Shown: one piece after another, positions 1 to 9,012 of the stretch | How the letters are laid out: each line of letters starts with the position of its first letter | Numbering within the stretch: position 1 is the first letter of the stretch | Source of the DNA: an uncultured Collinsella sp. | Lineage (GTDB): Bacteria > Actinomycetota > Coriobacteriia > Coriobacteriales > Coriobacteriaceae | DNA length: 64,000 nucleotides | Reading direction: 5' to 3' | Assembly (NCBI GenBank): GCA_902493985.1 | Contig: CABURR010000001.1 | Span: forward strand, 25,350 to 89,349 | The notes under the pieces: generated by a model | Told to the model about the DNA's origin: nothing | Databases searched by the model: none | The model's input: the letters and a program-made list of their open reading frames with translations, nothing else | Made by a program: the position numbers and the translations under genes

Positions 1-375
1 GTCGGCGGGGGTTATGCGGCCTTCGGTGGCAGTGCGGAAGACGGCGAGCGCATCGCCCGAGAACGGCATGGCCCAGCACAGCCCGCAGCCGGCGGTAATG
101 GAGCCCGGCAGCGGCATGATGCGCCCGGGCACGCCGGCGGCAAGACACAGCTGTTCGCATTCCATCACATCGAAGGTACTGTCGAACGACACGATAATCT
201 TGCGCTCGTGGTCGAGGGCATCACCGGACGGGCCTTCGCGATGTGCCTCACGATACGCCGCGGCGGCCGCTTCCTCTTCCGCGGTATGTCCACAGCCACC
301 GCAACCGCAGGTACAGGGTTCGGATCCGTCGCAAGTGCAAGGTTCTCCCGTGTCGGGACAAATATCGTGAGACAT
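1..375 (-). CDS. DUF3343 (putative Se/S carrier-like) protein, 3' end cut by window edge
   Basis: The reading frame starts at ATG 375 and runs off the window at position 1, giving 125 visible residues. From about residue 58 it matches the small DUF3343 fold: a KIIVSFDS strand, then MECEQLCLAAGVPGRIMPLP and a conserved AGCGLCW motif that holds the likely active cysteines. Ahead of it lies an unusual stretch with seven cysteines in the first 28 residues (C6, 13, 15, 21, 23, 25, 28), which looks metal- or selenium-binding. DUF3343 genes are known to travel with selenium genes. This one lies 15 bases downstream of mobA and near selAB, and a second, shorter copy lies at 27940-28191. The biochemical role is not established. 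Confidence 0.75.
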   Translation of the reverse strand, partial: MSHDICPDTGEPCTCDGSEPCTCGCGGCGHTAEEEAAAAAYREAHREGPSGDALDHERKIIVSFDSTFDVMECEQLCLAAGVPGRIMPLPGSITAGCGLCWAMPFSGDALAVFRTATEGRITPAD

Positions 376-390
376 GGCAACTCCCATCGT

Positions 391-1023
391 CTAAGCGAGC
401 AGCTCGGCCGCCGCAAACTCCTCGGGTGTATTGACGTTTTCGAAGCAGAGCGTCGAGCCCGCGGCCTTAACGATCTGCGGCTCATCCATATAGCCAGCCT
501 GAACGCGATTGATCAGGCAGCGAATGCGCTGGCGGTCGCAGGCGAGCAGCTCTTGGGCCACCGGCGCACACGCGTCACGGCGCCAGACGGCGCAAAGCGG
601 CTCAATCCCCCGCTCCTCGCGCGGCACGCACACGTCGAGCGCCTCGGCCTCAACACGATCGGCAAGCGCGCCGATGAGTTCCGGCGAGACGAACGGCATG
701 TCGCAGGCGACGATGGCCACGAGCGGTAGCCGAGCCGCAGCCAGCGAGCTCGCAATGCCACGCATGGCGCCTGCCGGCCCTTCAAGGTCCGCCACCACAC
801 GCGGCACCAGGCCGCCAAACGCGTGCTCCTCAAGATAGGCAAGCTCGCTGGGACGCGAAGTCGTCACGACCAACTCGCCGGCAACTGGCGCCAGACGACC
901 CAGCACGCGCTCGATGAGCGGCTCGCCGCAAAACGCCATGCGAGCCTTATCGCAGCCCATGCGCGAGGACAGCCCGCCCGCTTGGACGACACAAGAAAGA
1001 TCGGCACGTCTTACGGTAGTCAT
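391..1023 (-). CDS. mobA: Molybdenum cofactor guanylyltransferase
   Basis: The 210-residue protein begins VVQAGGLSSRMGCDKARM after a short leader, which is the nucleotidyltransferase signature GGxSxRMGxDK of MobA. A DMPF motif further on fits the metal-binding aspartate. MobA transfers GMP from GTP to Mo-molybdopterin to make the bis-MGD cofactor used by formate dehydrogenases of the DMSO reductase family, two of which are encoded in this window. The ATG at 1023 is chosen because GGAGGTG sits 9 bases upstream; longer versions of the frame start inside the tRNA-Sec region. It lies downstream of selA-selB-tRNA-Sec but beyond a probable terminator, so it may have its own promoter. Confidence 0.88.
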   Translation of the reverse strand: MTTVRRADLSCVVQAGGLSSRMGCDKARMAFCGEPLIERVLGRLAPVAGELVVTTSRPSELAYLEEHAFGGLVPRVVADLEGPAGAMRGIASSLAAARLPLVAIVACDMPFVSPELIGALADRVEAEALDVCVPREERGIEPLCAVWRRDACAPVAQELLACDRQRIRCLINRVQAGYMDEPQIVKAAGSTLCFENVNTPEEFAAAELLA

Positions 1024-1123
1024 ACGGCAAAACACCTCCATCGGCATGCTCGAAACCCGGTGCACGAAGCTAAATACAGCCACCGAAATAGCAGCGCTAC
1101 GAAAAGCTCGTGCAAAAACAAAA

Positions 1124-1169
1124 CAGCGCCTTTGCGGCACGCAGCAAGACCGCGAGCACAAAAGCGCTG
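1124..1169 (-). terminator. Probable intrinsic terminator after tRNA-Sec
   Basis: On the minus strand, an 11-bp stem (1159-1169 paired with 1124-1134, one G-U pair) closes a G+C-rich loop and is followed by TTTTGTTTTT. It begins 9 bases past the encoded CCA of the tRNA. Confidence 0.6.
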
Positions 1170-1177
1170 GTAACGTA

Positions 1178-1274
1178 TGGCGGGAACGTATGTGAATCGA
1201 ACACATCCAAGACGTTTTGCACGCCTCGCAACGGTTTTGAGGACCGCGGAGCCCACCGGAGCCCATCCGTTCCC
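1178..1274 (-). tRNA. selC: tRNA-Sec (anticodon UCA)
   Basis: On the minus strand a 97-base cloverleaf starts GGGAACG at 1274 and ends CGTTCCC-G-CCA at 1178, so the CCA is encoded. The anticodon stem CGGT/ACCG closes a loop with TCA, which reads UGA. A long variable arm follows, and the T arm ATGTG-TTCGATT-CACAT is intact. The extended acceptor/T helix and long extra arm are typical of selenocysteine tRNA. It lies 36 bases downstream of selB, a common arrangement. It would be charged with Ser and converted by SelA for the UGA codons seen in fdhF and selD. Confidence 0.93.
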
Positions 1275-1310
1275 AAGTGCGCCGGTATTTTACCAAACCG
1301 AGCAGCCAAT

Positions 1311-3278
1311 CTAGCGCAGGGACCTCAGGCCGCCGGCCTCCTTGTCGAGAACCGTAAAGCGCACGGCATCCAGGTGTTCCAAGATGCTGATGGCGCGCTT
1401 GCGCGACACGCCCAGGGCCTCACGCAGCACGCTCGTGGTGGCTGCGCCGCCGGCTGCCTCAATGGCGGCGGCGACGAGCTCACGCGCATGGGCCTCGGCG
1501 GCGGCAGACAGGGCAACGTCGCGCTCGACCTTAACGATCGAGCGATTGAGCGAAAGCTCGCGCAGGGCACGCGTCATGGTGTCGCGATCGAGCTGCAACT
1601 GCTCGCCCACCTCGGGCAACGTCGGTGCATCGAGGCCGGCTTCGTCCAGCAAGGCAACGATACGTTCGCAGGCCTCGCGCACCACACGCGCCGCGGCGGC
1701 AGCGGAGTGCGGGTCGAACACCTCGGCGCCCTCGGAGGCACACACGCCGCGCGAGCATCCCTCGGAAATCAGGGCTGCGGCAACTGCATCGTTAGCGGCA
1801 GGCCACGCAGCATGGGCAACGGCGCCGGGCGTAAAGCCCGTCTCCTTGGGAGCCGCCGCGTGCATGGCTGACAGAGTCGCCGCCAGTGCATCCATCGCGG
1901 CATCGAGCACAACGGCGTCCGCCAAGAGGTCCGCATCACCCACGGCAAGCTTGCGAACGGAACCCTGCGACACCAACCCGCGCAGTGCGGCATCGACCTC
2001 GCCGACACCGAGATCCAAAGCCTTGGCGACATCAACCGCCGTAACCGGCAGCATCTGCAGCGCCAGCCAAGCGCCCACACCGCCCGCGATATCGCCGGAC
2101 TCGAGCGCCGCAAACAGTGCGCGCTCGCCGGCAGAAAGCTCGCGCGAGCGACGGCAGCGCGAAAGCAGCACGCGCCCGCCGCCGATGAGCATAACGGGCG
2201 AATACGACAGCACCACGGCATAATCTCCGGCACACAGCGGCAGCGGCTCCTCCAGGCGCACCTGCACGGTACGGGTCTCGCCCACCGCCATGGGGGCCTC
2301 GCCCTCCAAAAGCATGATGCGGCCGACGACCTCGGCCGTGCCAGCCATCACATGCACACGCGCGCCCGACTCGAGCACGCGCGGCTTGGTGCCCTCGCGG
2401 CCCAGGTAGGTGAACGTCATCATAAAGCGCAACGTCTGGCCAAAGCGGTCCGCCACGCCCAGCATCTCGCCACGGTCAAGCGCCGCGACACCGTCACCAA
2501 CCAGGTTGAGCGCCACGCGCTGACCGGGCAGCGCGCGCGGCGTATCGCCATGCACCTGAATCCCGCGCACGCGACAGACCGTACGCGACGGCAAGGCCAT
2601 CAACTCGTCGCCCACCGCAACCGGCGCATCGTGCAACGTTCCCGTCACGACGGTGCCAACGCCCTTGATCGTAAAGCAGCGGTCAATCGGCAGGCGAGGC
2701 GCGGCATCGCTCCGATCGGAACGTTCGCGGCAGGCATCCCAGCAAGCGGCAACCTGCTCGTCGAGCGCAACCAGCAGGTTATCGATTCCCGCGCCGGTCT
2801 TGGACGACACGGGCACAATCGGCGCACCCGCAAACACGGTACCCGACAAAAAGTCATCGACATCGAGCTCGGCAAGCTCGGTCATCTCGGCATCGGCCAG
2901 GTCGCACATGGTCAGCGCGACCACCATATGCGTAACGCCCAGCAGCTCCAGCACATGCACGTGCTCGCGGGTCTGCGGCATCACGCCCTCGACGGCCGAA
3001 ACCACCAGCACGGCAACGTCGATGCCTGTCGCGCCCTGCACCATGGCGCGCAAGTAATGGGCATGCCCCGGCACATCGACCAGGCCGACGATCTTGCCGC
3101 TCGGCAGCGCCAGCTCGCCAAAGCCCAGCTCCACGGTCATACCGCGACGGCGCTCAACCTCCAGACGATCGGGATTCTTGCCGGTCAACGCCTCGATCAG
3201 CGCCGACTTACCGTGGTCGACGTGGCCCGCCGTGCCAACGATAACGGGACACTCCACCAGCGCTTGAACCTCACTCAT
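1311..3278 (-). CDS. selB: Selenocysteine-specific elongation factor SelB
   Basis: The 655-residue GTPase carries G1 GHVDHGKS at residues 18-25, then RRRGMTVELGF, DVPGH (G3) and a downstream EF-Tu-like domain II (FTIKGVGTVVTGTL). The C-terminal third is alpha-helical with winged-helix-like repeats, as in the part of SelB that binds the SECIS hairpin. SelB brings Sec-tRNA to UGA codons marked by a SECIS element. Its ATG at 3278 overlaps the selA stop (ATGA), so the two are translationally coupled. The length is near that of known bacterial SelB proteins (about 610-650 residues). Confidence 0.96.
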   Translation of the reverse strand: MSEVQALVECPVIVGTAGHVDHGKSALIEALTGKNPDRLEVERRRGMTVELGFGELALPSGKIVGLVDVPGHAHYLRAMVQGATGIDVAVLVVSAVEGVMPQTREHVHVLELLGVTHMVVALTMCDLADAEMTELAELDVDDFLSGTVFAGAPIVPVSSKTGAGIDNLLVALDEQVAACWDACRERSDRSDAAPRLPIDRCFTIKGVGTVVTGTLHDAPVAVGDELMALPSRTVCRVRGIQVHGDTPRALPGQRVALNLVGDGVAALDRGEMLGVADRFGQTLRFMMTFTYLGREGTKPRVLESGARVHVMAGTAEVVGRIMLLEGEAPMAVGETRTVQVRLEEPLPLCAGDYAVVLSYSPVMLIGGGRVLLSRCRRSRELSAGERALFAALESGDIAGGVGAWLALQMLPVTAVDVAKALDLGVGEVDAALRGLVSQGSVRKLAVGDADLLADAVVLDAAMDALAATLSAMHAAAPKETGFTPGAVAHAAWPAANDAVAAALISEGCSRGVCASEGAEVFDPHSAAAAARVVREACERIVALLDEAGLDAPTLPEVGEQLQLDRDTMTRALRELSLNRSIVKVERDVALSAAAEAHARELVAAAIEAAGGAATTSVLREALGVSRKRAISILEHLDAVRFTVLDKEAGGLRSLR

Positions 3279-4732
3279 CGAGCAATCGCCTTCTTAACGC
3301 ACGCGACGAGCGTCGATGCCGCCGTCTCGATATCGCGGTCGCCCACAAGCGTACGGACGTCAAACAAAATGCGGTCGTGCGAGGTGCGCGTGACGACCGG
3401 CGTGTCGAAGTCCTGGACAAGCGAGCGCTTGAGCGCGTCGACCGTCAGGCGCTCGTCAACAAGACGCACGGCAACGCACATCGTGGGCAGCTCCACGGTA
3501 GGCAGCGAGCCGCCACCGGGGGTCGACGATTCCTCGACAATCTCCAGCTCAACGGCACACGGGCAACCAGCTTTATCGAGCCCGGCAACCATACGATCAC
3601 GCAGCTTACGGGCACGTCGCTCCAAATGAGCCTGCGGCAGCGTAAGCATGCTGAGCACCGGAATATCGCGATGGGCAACATCGGCGCCATCCATGTAGAT
3701 ACGCAGCGTGGCCTCGAGCGCCGACAGAGCCAGTTTGCCCGGGCGCAGGGCACGCATAAGCGGATGCGACCCGCAGGCCTGGATCAGATCGCGACGACCC
3801 ATGATAATGCCCGCCTGCGCGGCACCCAGCAGCTTATCACCCGAGCATGACACGATATCGAGTCCCGCCGCGACCGAAGCTGGCGTGGTTTCTTCGCCTC
3901 CGCGCACCAAGATGTCGTCGGGCAACAGCGCGCCCGACCCCTGGTCTTCATAGAACAGCAGGCCGTGCTTATGGGCCAGTGCGGCGAGCTCCTTTGAGCC
4001 CACCTCCTCGTGAAAGCCCTCGATGCGATAGTTGGAAGGATGGACCTTGAGGATCATGGCCGTATCGGGCGTGATGGCGCGCTCGTAGTCGCTCAAATGC
4101 GTGCGGTTGGTGGCACCGACCTCGACGAGTTTGGCGCCCGAAGCCGCCATGACATCGGGGATACGGAAGCTACTGCCGATCTCGACAAGCTCGCCGCGGC
4201 TGACGATGACCTCTTTGCCTGCGGCATGGGTCGCCAGCACCAGCAGCACAGCGGCGGCGTTGTTGTTAACGACCAGCGCGTCCTCGGCACCGGTAAGCGA
4301 GCGGATGAGCTGCGCAGCGTGCTCCTTGCGCGACCCGCGCGAACAGGTGTCGACGTTGTACTCGAGCGTGCTATACCCGCGCGCAACCTCGGCCACGGCC
4401 TTTGCCGCCGACTCCGCGAGCGGGGCGCGGCCCAGGTTGGTATGGATGACCACGCCCGTGGCGTTGACGGCAGGACGCAGGCTCGGCAGCGCGGAGCGAT
4501 GCGCACGCCACTCGATGGCCGAGGCCAGCTCGCGCTTAGAGCGCGGAGTGGCACCGGCACGAATCGCGGCGCGCTCCTCGTCGAGCTCGGCCGTCACGGC
4601 AGCATGGACCACCGCGTCGCAGGTCTCCCCCGCCGCCTTCACAACCGGCCACTCTGCGAGCAGCTCGTTGACGGAGGGAATGGCGCGCAGGCGGGCGCGC
4701 ACCTCATCGGACATGTTCTGGCTATCGCTCAT
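3275..4732 (-). CDS. selA: L-seryl-tRNA(Sec) selenium transferase SelA
   Basis: The 485-residue PLP enzyme contains the SelA hallmarks: VNATGVVIHTNLGRAPL, the YSTLEYN segment, NNNAAAVLL, EDQGSGALL and the PLP-binding lysine in SCSGDKLLGAAQAG. It converts Ser-tRNA(Sec) to Sec-tRNA(Sec) with selenophosphate made by SelD, which is encoded about 25 kb away. The ATG at 4732 has a weak AAAGG upstream. It is the first gene of selA-selB-tRNA-Sec, with a small hairpin separating it from the upstream molybdopterin enzyme. Confidence 0.96.
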   Translation of the reverse strand: MSDSQNMSDEVRARLRAIPSVNELLAEWPVVKAAGETCDAVVHAAVTAELDEERAAIRAGATPRSKRELASAIEWRAHRSALPSLRPAVNATGVVIHTNLGRAPLAESAAKAVAEVARGYSTLEYNVDTCSRGSRKEHAAQLIRSLTGAEDALVVNNNAAAVLLVLATHAAGKEVIVSRGELVEIGSSFRIPDVMAASGAKLVEVGATNRTHLSDYERAITPDTAMILKVHPSNYRIEGFHEEVGSKELAALAHKHGLLFYEDQGSGALLPDDILVRGGEETTPASVAAGLDIVSCSGDKLLGAAQAGIIMGRRDLIQACGSHPLMRALRPGKLALSALEATLRIYMDGADVAHRDIPVLSMLTLPQAHLERRARKLRDRMVAGLDKAGCPCAVELEIVEESSTPGGGSLPTVELPTMCVAVRLVDERLTVDALKRSLVQDFDTPVVTRTSHDRILFDVRTLVGDRDIETAASTLVACVKKAIAR

Positions 4733-4782
4733 GTGCGGCCTTTCAAAACCAAAGGTGAATCAATCGTTCGAACGTCAAACTA

Positions 4783-4803
4783 TCAGCCAATTCGATCGGC
4801 TGA
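4783..4803 (-). terminator. Weak hairpin between the molybdopterin oxidoreductase and selA
   Basis: TCAGCC pairs with GGCTGA around a 9-base loop, just after the stop codon of the upstream minus-strand gene and before selA. The T tract is poor, so termination is only partial at best. Confidence 0.35.
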
Positions 4804-4808
4804 GTCAA

Positions 4809-6926
4809 TCAATCGCTATTATCCTCGCGCGCCGCGATCTTTTCCACGCGAACGGCGTTTTCCTGGGTGAGCGCGGCGCCCGTCAACGGGTCCCAACGCA
4901 GCGGCGTATGGTCGAGCGGGCCCACGCCCAAGGCTTGAGCGCCACCGGCATCGGCGCCAAACGAACGCCCGCCGGGGGCGGCCGACGTAAAGATGCACGC
5001 CGGATGCAGATAGGGCGTGGTCTCCACGCGTACGCGGTCGCGGCCCATGTCGCTCACCAGCTCGACGACCTCGCCGTTTGCGATACCCATGCGCTCGGCG
5101 ACGTCGGCATTCATCTGCACGGCATCCAGGTCCGATCCAGCCTCGGCGGCACCTTGGGCCGCGAGTCTGCGCGAGGTATGCGACTCAAAGGGACGGTTGC
5201 CGCTAATGAGGCGAAACATCCCCGGTCCGGGCTCCACCATGGGAGCGATCCAGTTGGGCACACGACCCATGCCGGCTCGCTCCCATATGTCGCTTGCCAG
5301 CGCAATCTTGCCGCCGGCAAGCGGAATCACCGGCTCACCCGTGCGCTTCGGCAGCGCCATGCCCGTATCGGCCCAGCCGCGCTCCTTGAGCTCGTCCAGA
5401 TCAATCCCAAACGACGCCACCTGGGCAGCCGCCAGATCGTCGGACGTAAAGTCGAAGCACTCGCCAACGCCGCAGGCCGCAGCCAACCCGGCAAAGATCT
5501 CCCGCCCCGGTCTCGTGTCGTCATGTAACACGGGCAGCACGGCGTTGCGGTAGAACACGCGCGAATCGTTGGCGCCCACGACCGTCCCCACGCCGCGGTC
5601 GGCCTCCAGATACGTCACGTCGGGCAGCACGAAATCAGAAGCACGCGCCGTCTCGGACCAGCGAATATCAATCGTCACGAGCAAGTCGAGCTGCTGCAAA
5701 ATACTCAACCAAGCCTGTGCATTGCCATAGCCCGCACCGGGGTTACTGGCATAGACGATGAGCCCACGCAAATCGCCGGCAAGAATCGACTGACCGATGG
5801 TCGTGCACAGGCCGCGCACCGGATCGACCAGTGGATAGCGTTCGGACCCCAACTTGGGCTCACGTGGCATCGACGGCGTCGCGAAACGCGCAGGGTCCAA
5901 ATCGCCCAACGCAAGCGGTGTGGGCGGGTTGAGGGCACCGCCCGCGTGTCCGATGCAGCCCAGCAGCACATCGACCAAGCAGATAGCGCGCGCGGTCTGG
6001 GTGCTGTTGGCATACGCGATACCGATGCCACCATGAAAGCCCGCGTCTACCACAGCGGCAGGCGCGGCGGCAGCCAGATCGCGCGCCGTCGAGACAATCT
6101 CCGCGGCCGGCACGTCGCACATCGACTCGGCCCACTCGGGCATCCAAACAGCAGCCGCCTGCGCCAGCTCGTCAAAACCCGTGGTATAGCGGGTCACAAA
6201 GTCGTGGTCATACAGGTCCTCGGCAATGAGCACATGCGCAATGCCCAGCAGCAAGGCCAGGTCGCAGCCTGGGCGCACACGCAGCCAGCGGTCTGCAAGC
6301 GCAGCCGAGCCGCTGCGCCGGGGGTCGACCACGATAATCTTCGCCCCGTGACGGCGCGCATCGTTGAGCGCATCAACGGCCCCCATCGTCGACGAATCCA
6401 CCAAGGAACGTCCCAAATACATGATGCAATCGGTATGTGCCAGGTCGGAGGCGGGGCTGTAGCCCAGGCTGTGCTCCCAACCGGTAAGTCGGCTTACCTC
6501 GCAGGCACCGTCGGCACCGTACACGTTAGGCGAGCCCAGTGCATGCATAAAGCGATAGGCCCAGTAGCGGTCGAACGAGGGCACGCCGAGCGTCATGCCC
6601 AGCGCGCGCGGACCATGCCCGTCAACAATCCCCCCAAGGCGTGCAGCGATCTGCGCGAACGCCTCGTCCCAAGTAATCGCATCGAACCCCGAGCCATCAG
6701 CTCGTCGGCGCATGGGGTGCAAAATCCGGTCGCGCTCGTCAAACGGCATAGACAGGCGATGCCGCCCGCGGGCACACAGGGCTCGCGCCGCGCACGGATG
6801 CCCCGGCACCGGCAACTCGGCCACCACGCGACCATCCTCAACATGGGCCGCAAAGGCGCAATCGGCATAGCATCCCCCGCATGTGGTCACCACGGCGCGA
6901 CCGTCACGCTTCACAGCAGATGCCAT
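4809..6926 (-). CDS. Molybdopterin-dependent oxidoreductase (formate dehydrogenase-like, Cys form)
   Basis: The 705-residue protein of the DMSO reductase superfamily has an N-terminal [4Fe-4S] site CGGCYADC with a fourth Cys about 30 residues on (LCARGR). The molybdopterin domain follows (DAITWDEAFAQIA, then the ligand segment DGACEVSRLTG, where the Mo ligand is probably Cys). A C-terminal MopB dinucleotide-binding domain ends the protein (SGNRPFESHTSRR, EVVELVSDMGRDRV). The ATG at 6926 has GGGG 9 bases upstream; an ATG at 6944 is possible. No Tat signal is visible, so it is probably cytoplasmic. It lies between focA and selA. The substrate cannot be told: formate is plausible from the context, but other oxyanions or sulfur compounds are possible. 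Confidence 0.8.
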   Translation of the reverse strand: MASAVKRDGRAVVTTCGGCYADCAFAAHVEDGRVVAELPVPGHPCAARALCARGRHRLSMPFDERDRILHPMRRRADGSGFDAITWDEAFAQIAARLGGIVDGHGPRALGMTLGVPSFDRYWAYRFMHALGSPNVYGADGACEVSRLTGWEHSLGYSPASDLAHTDCIMYLGRSLVDSSTMGAVDALNDARRHGAKIIVVDPRRSGSAALADRWLRVRPGCDLALLLGIAHVLIAEDLYDHDFVTRYTTGFDELAQAAAVWMPEWAESMCDVPAAEIVSTARDLAAAAPAAVVDAGFHGGIGIAYANSTQTARAICLVDVLLGCIGHAGGALNPPTPLALGDLDPARFATPSMPREPKLGSERYPLVDPVRGLCTTIGQSILAGDLRGLIVYASNPGAGYGNAQAWLSILQQLDLLVTIDIRWSETARASDFVLPDVTYLEADRGVGTVVGANDSRVFYRNAVLPVLHDDTRPGREIFAGLAAACGVGECFDFTSDDLAAAQVASFGIDLDELKERGWADTGMALPKRTGEPVIPLAGGKIALASDIWERAGMGRVPNWIAPMVEPGPGMFRLISGNRPFESHTSRRLAAQGAAEAGSDLDAVQMNADVAERMGIANGEVVELVSDMGRDRVRVETTPYLHPACIFTSAAPGGRSFGADAGGAQALGVGPLDHTPLRWDPLTGAALTQENAVRVEKIAAREDNSD

Positions 6927-6995
6927 CTCGATTACCCCTTTCATCAGCCAAACACAACAGGCCAAAAGCCCGGCAACGAGCCCCAGACCCAAAAA

Positions 6996-7026
6996 GCCTC
7001 CCGCACGGCAACGCCCCGCGGGAGGC
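6996..7026 (-). terminator. Intrinsic terminator after focA
   Basis: GCCTCCCGC (7018-7026 read on the minus strand) pairs with GCGGGAGGC (6996-7004), followed by TTTTTGG. It separates the hydrogenlyase operon from the next gene. Confidence 0.75.
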
Positions 7027-7048
7027 CCAACGTCAAACAGACGGTACC

Positions 7049-7888
7049 TTACGCCTCGGACTTCTTGGCGTAGATAAACCAGTAGCCGAACGCGACCAGA
7101 ACCGCGCCGCCCACGATGTTGCCCAGCGTAGCGGCGGACAGGTTAAACGCAATGCCCGCGGCGTTGAGTGCATCGGCGCCGGCGACGTCGGCACCATAGC
7201 CGCACGCGTGCATCACGGCACCCATGGGCAAAAAGTACATGTTGGCGACGCAGTGCTCAAAACCGCAGGCCACAAAGGCGGCGATGGGCAGCAGAATGCC
7301 CACAACCTTATCGACCACGGTCTTGCCGGCGGTACCGATCCACACGGCAAGGCACACAAAGATGTTGCACAGGATGCCGCGGAAGAAGATCGTCACCCAG
7401 TCGATCGTCACCTTGCCGGCGGCGACGCTCACCATGGAGTTGGCGACCGCCTCGCCGTTGAGCTTATAGATGCCGGCCATATACACCAAAAAGACGATGA
7501 ACAGGGCACCGACAAAATTGCCGACCCAAACGACGACCCAGGCCTTGAGCATCTGGACCAGGGTGATCTTTTTGTTCTTGAGAGCGCAGACCATAAGCGA
7601 ATTGCCGGTAAACAGCTCGGCGCCACACACCAGTACCAGCACCAGGCCCAGGCAAAAGCACAGGCCGCCCACGACGCGCTGGGCACCCCAGCCGAGCGTG
7701 CTATCGCTCAAGAACACGGTAAAGAACAGGCCACCGAAGGCGATAAACGCGCCGGCGAACATTGCCAACAGAAAGGCCTTGGCGACCGGCAGGTTAGCCT
7801 TGGTCACGCCGGCGGTCTCGGTCTTGGCCTCGATCGCGGCGGGCGCCAGGCAATCGGGAGCGGGGTACTCCACCTTGGAATCTGCCAT
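7049..7888 (-). CDS. focA: Formate/nitrite transporter family channel (FocA/FocB-like)
   Basis: The 279-residue membrane protein has the FNT family layout of about six transmembrane helices: LAMFAGAFIAFGGLFFTVFL, then FTGNSLM in the first re-entrant loop, NFVGALFIVFLVY, and the family stretch GFEHCVANMYF followed by a final hydrophobic helix. FNT channels move formate across the membrane. Position as the last gene of the hyf operon parallels E. coli, where focB ends hyfABCDEFGHIJR-focB. Start chosen at ATG 7888 because the MADSK start suits family length; the RBS is weak. The operon terminator follows its stop. Confidence 0.9.
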   Translation of the reverse strand: MADSKVEYPAPDCLAPAAIEAKTETAGVTKANLPVAKAFLLAMFAGAFIAFGGLFFTVFLSDSTLGWGAQRVVGGLCFCLGLVLVLVCGAELFTGNSLMVCALKNKKITLVQMLKAWVVVWVGNFVGALFIVFLVYMAGIYKLNGEAVANSMVSVAAGKVTIDWVTIFFRGILCNIFVCLAVWIGTAGKTVVDKVVGILLPIAAFVACGFEHCVANMYFLPMGAVMHACGYGADVAGADALNAAGIAFNLSAATLGNIVGGAVLVAFGYWFIYAKKSEA

Positions 7889-7927
7889 GTCAATCACTTC
7901 TTTCCTAATCAGCAGGGACAAGCGCTC

Positions 7928-8431
7928 CTATTGCTCCTGCCCCAAGCGGACAAAGTGGGAAAAGTCGTTGGCGGCCACGGCGTCGTACACGGCGTCGACG
8001 GCCTCAAAGACCTCCGGGGACATGGGGTTATAGAACTCCGTATCGCCCGGCTGAATCCCTATGAAGACGATATCTTCGCACGATTGCTCAATCTCTTCGA
8101 TCAGAATCGACAAGGGAAGCGAATGCGTGGTGAACATCGACTTGCGGGCCACGTCACGTTTGTCGAGCAAGCGGATGGCGCCAACGGGCAGCGCCATGTC
8201 GGCGGCATCGACCAAAACCAAACGCGGCGGACGCTCGCGCTTGACCTCGATGATGTCATCCTCGGGCGTTTGCCCGCCGTCGATGGTGTACCAACCGGCG
8301 ATAGGCGCGTCCTCCATCTTTTTAGAGAGCACGGGGCCGGCGGCATCGTCGGCACGCAGCACGCTTCCCGCCGTGAGCACGATACCCGCAAACGGGGCGC
8401 CGTTCACACGGCCATCCACAACGCGACCCAT
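7928..8431 (-). CDS. hycI: Hydrogenase maturation protease (HycI family)
   Basis: The 167-residue protein fits the HycI/HyaD endopeptidase family: an N-terminal strand leading to LRADDAAGP (cf. GNxLxxDDGxGP with the first metal-binding acid), a central LVLVDAADM with the second acidic ligand, and a late TTHSLPLS histidine. It removes the C-terminal tail of the hydrogenase large subunit after NiFe insertion; HyfG here ends with such a tail after the DPCYSC motif. The ATG overlaps the hyfJ stop by one base (TAATG), so it is translationally coupled to the complex it processes. Confidence 0.88.
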   Translation of the reverse strand: MGRVVDGRVNGAPFAGIVLTAGSVLRADDAAGPVLSKKMEDAPIAGWYTIDGGQTPEDDIIEVKRERPPRLVLVDAADMALPVGAIRLLDKRDVARKSMFTTHSLPLSILIEEIEQSCEDIVFIGIQPGDTEFYNPMSPEVFEAVDAVYDAVAANDFSHFVRLGQEQ

Positions 8432-9012
8432 TACTGCAACCTTCCCGTCAGATACACGCCCGACACATCGCGCACGCGCTCAACCAGATCGCGGAACTTC
8501 ATCAAGAACGCGACCTGCTGGGCATGCAGGCCAAAGTCGTCATCGAACACCGAGATGCCAGCCTTGGCCGACCCGCGAAAACCGCGCTCATCGAGCAGTG
8601 TATCGCAGGCCTCGAGCAGCGACGGCACCGCCGCCTTGTCGAGCTGGCACTCGCCAAAGGAACGGATGGCCTCGAACTTGGTCTTGGCCTCCCCCTCCGG
8701 CAGCGCATCGACGAGCGAATAGAACACATCGACCGGCACCGACAGGCGCGGCTCAAAGCAGTCGAGCACGCCGGTGTGGTGGCCCACGGCGAGCGTGTAG
8801 TACAGCACGTCGCAGGCCTCCTGGGGAACGTCTTCCTCGGTCTCCACAAACTTACGCGTGAGCTCGTAGAAGACCACCTGGTCGGGCGCGTGGTCCAGGC
8901 AGGGGTCGGCGACGCCCTCGGCGGCCTCGTCGCTTGCGCGCGAGGCATCGCCAAAAGAGCCGCCGAGCATACCGGGGCCCGCAAAGTAACCAGAGCGGTC
9001 CGTGAGCTCCAT
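8431..9012 (-). CDS. hyfJ: HycH/HyfJ-type formate hydrogenlyase maturation protein
   Basis: The 193-residue soluble protein sits between the small-subunit gene and the protease gene, exactly where HycH/HyfJ lies in enteric formate hydrogenlyase operons. Visible family-like segments are VVFYELTRKFVET, an ALAVGHH-like stretch and FDDDFGLHAQQVAFLMKF near the C-terminus. It has no Fe-S motif or membrane segment. HycH is needed for assembly of the hydrogenase large subunit, but its biochemical role is unclear. The call rests mainly on position and overall likeness. Confidence 0.75.
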   Translation of the reverse strand: MELTDRSGYFAGPGMLGGSFGDASRASDEAAEGVADPCLDHAPDQVVFYELTRKFVETEEDVPQEACDVLYYTLAVGHHTGVLDCFEPRLSVPVDVFYSLVDALPEGEAKTKFEAIRSFGECQLDKAAVPSLLEACDTLLDERGFRGSAKAGISVFDDDFGLHAQQVAFLMKFRDLVERVRDVSGVYLTGRLQ

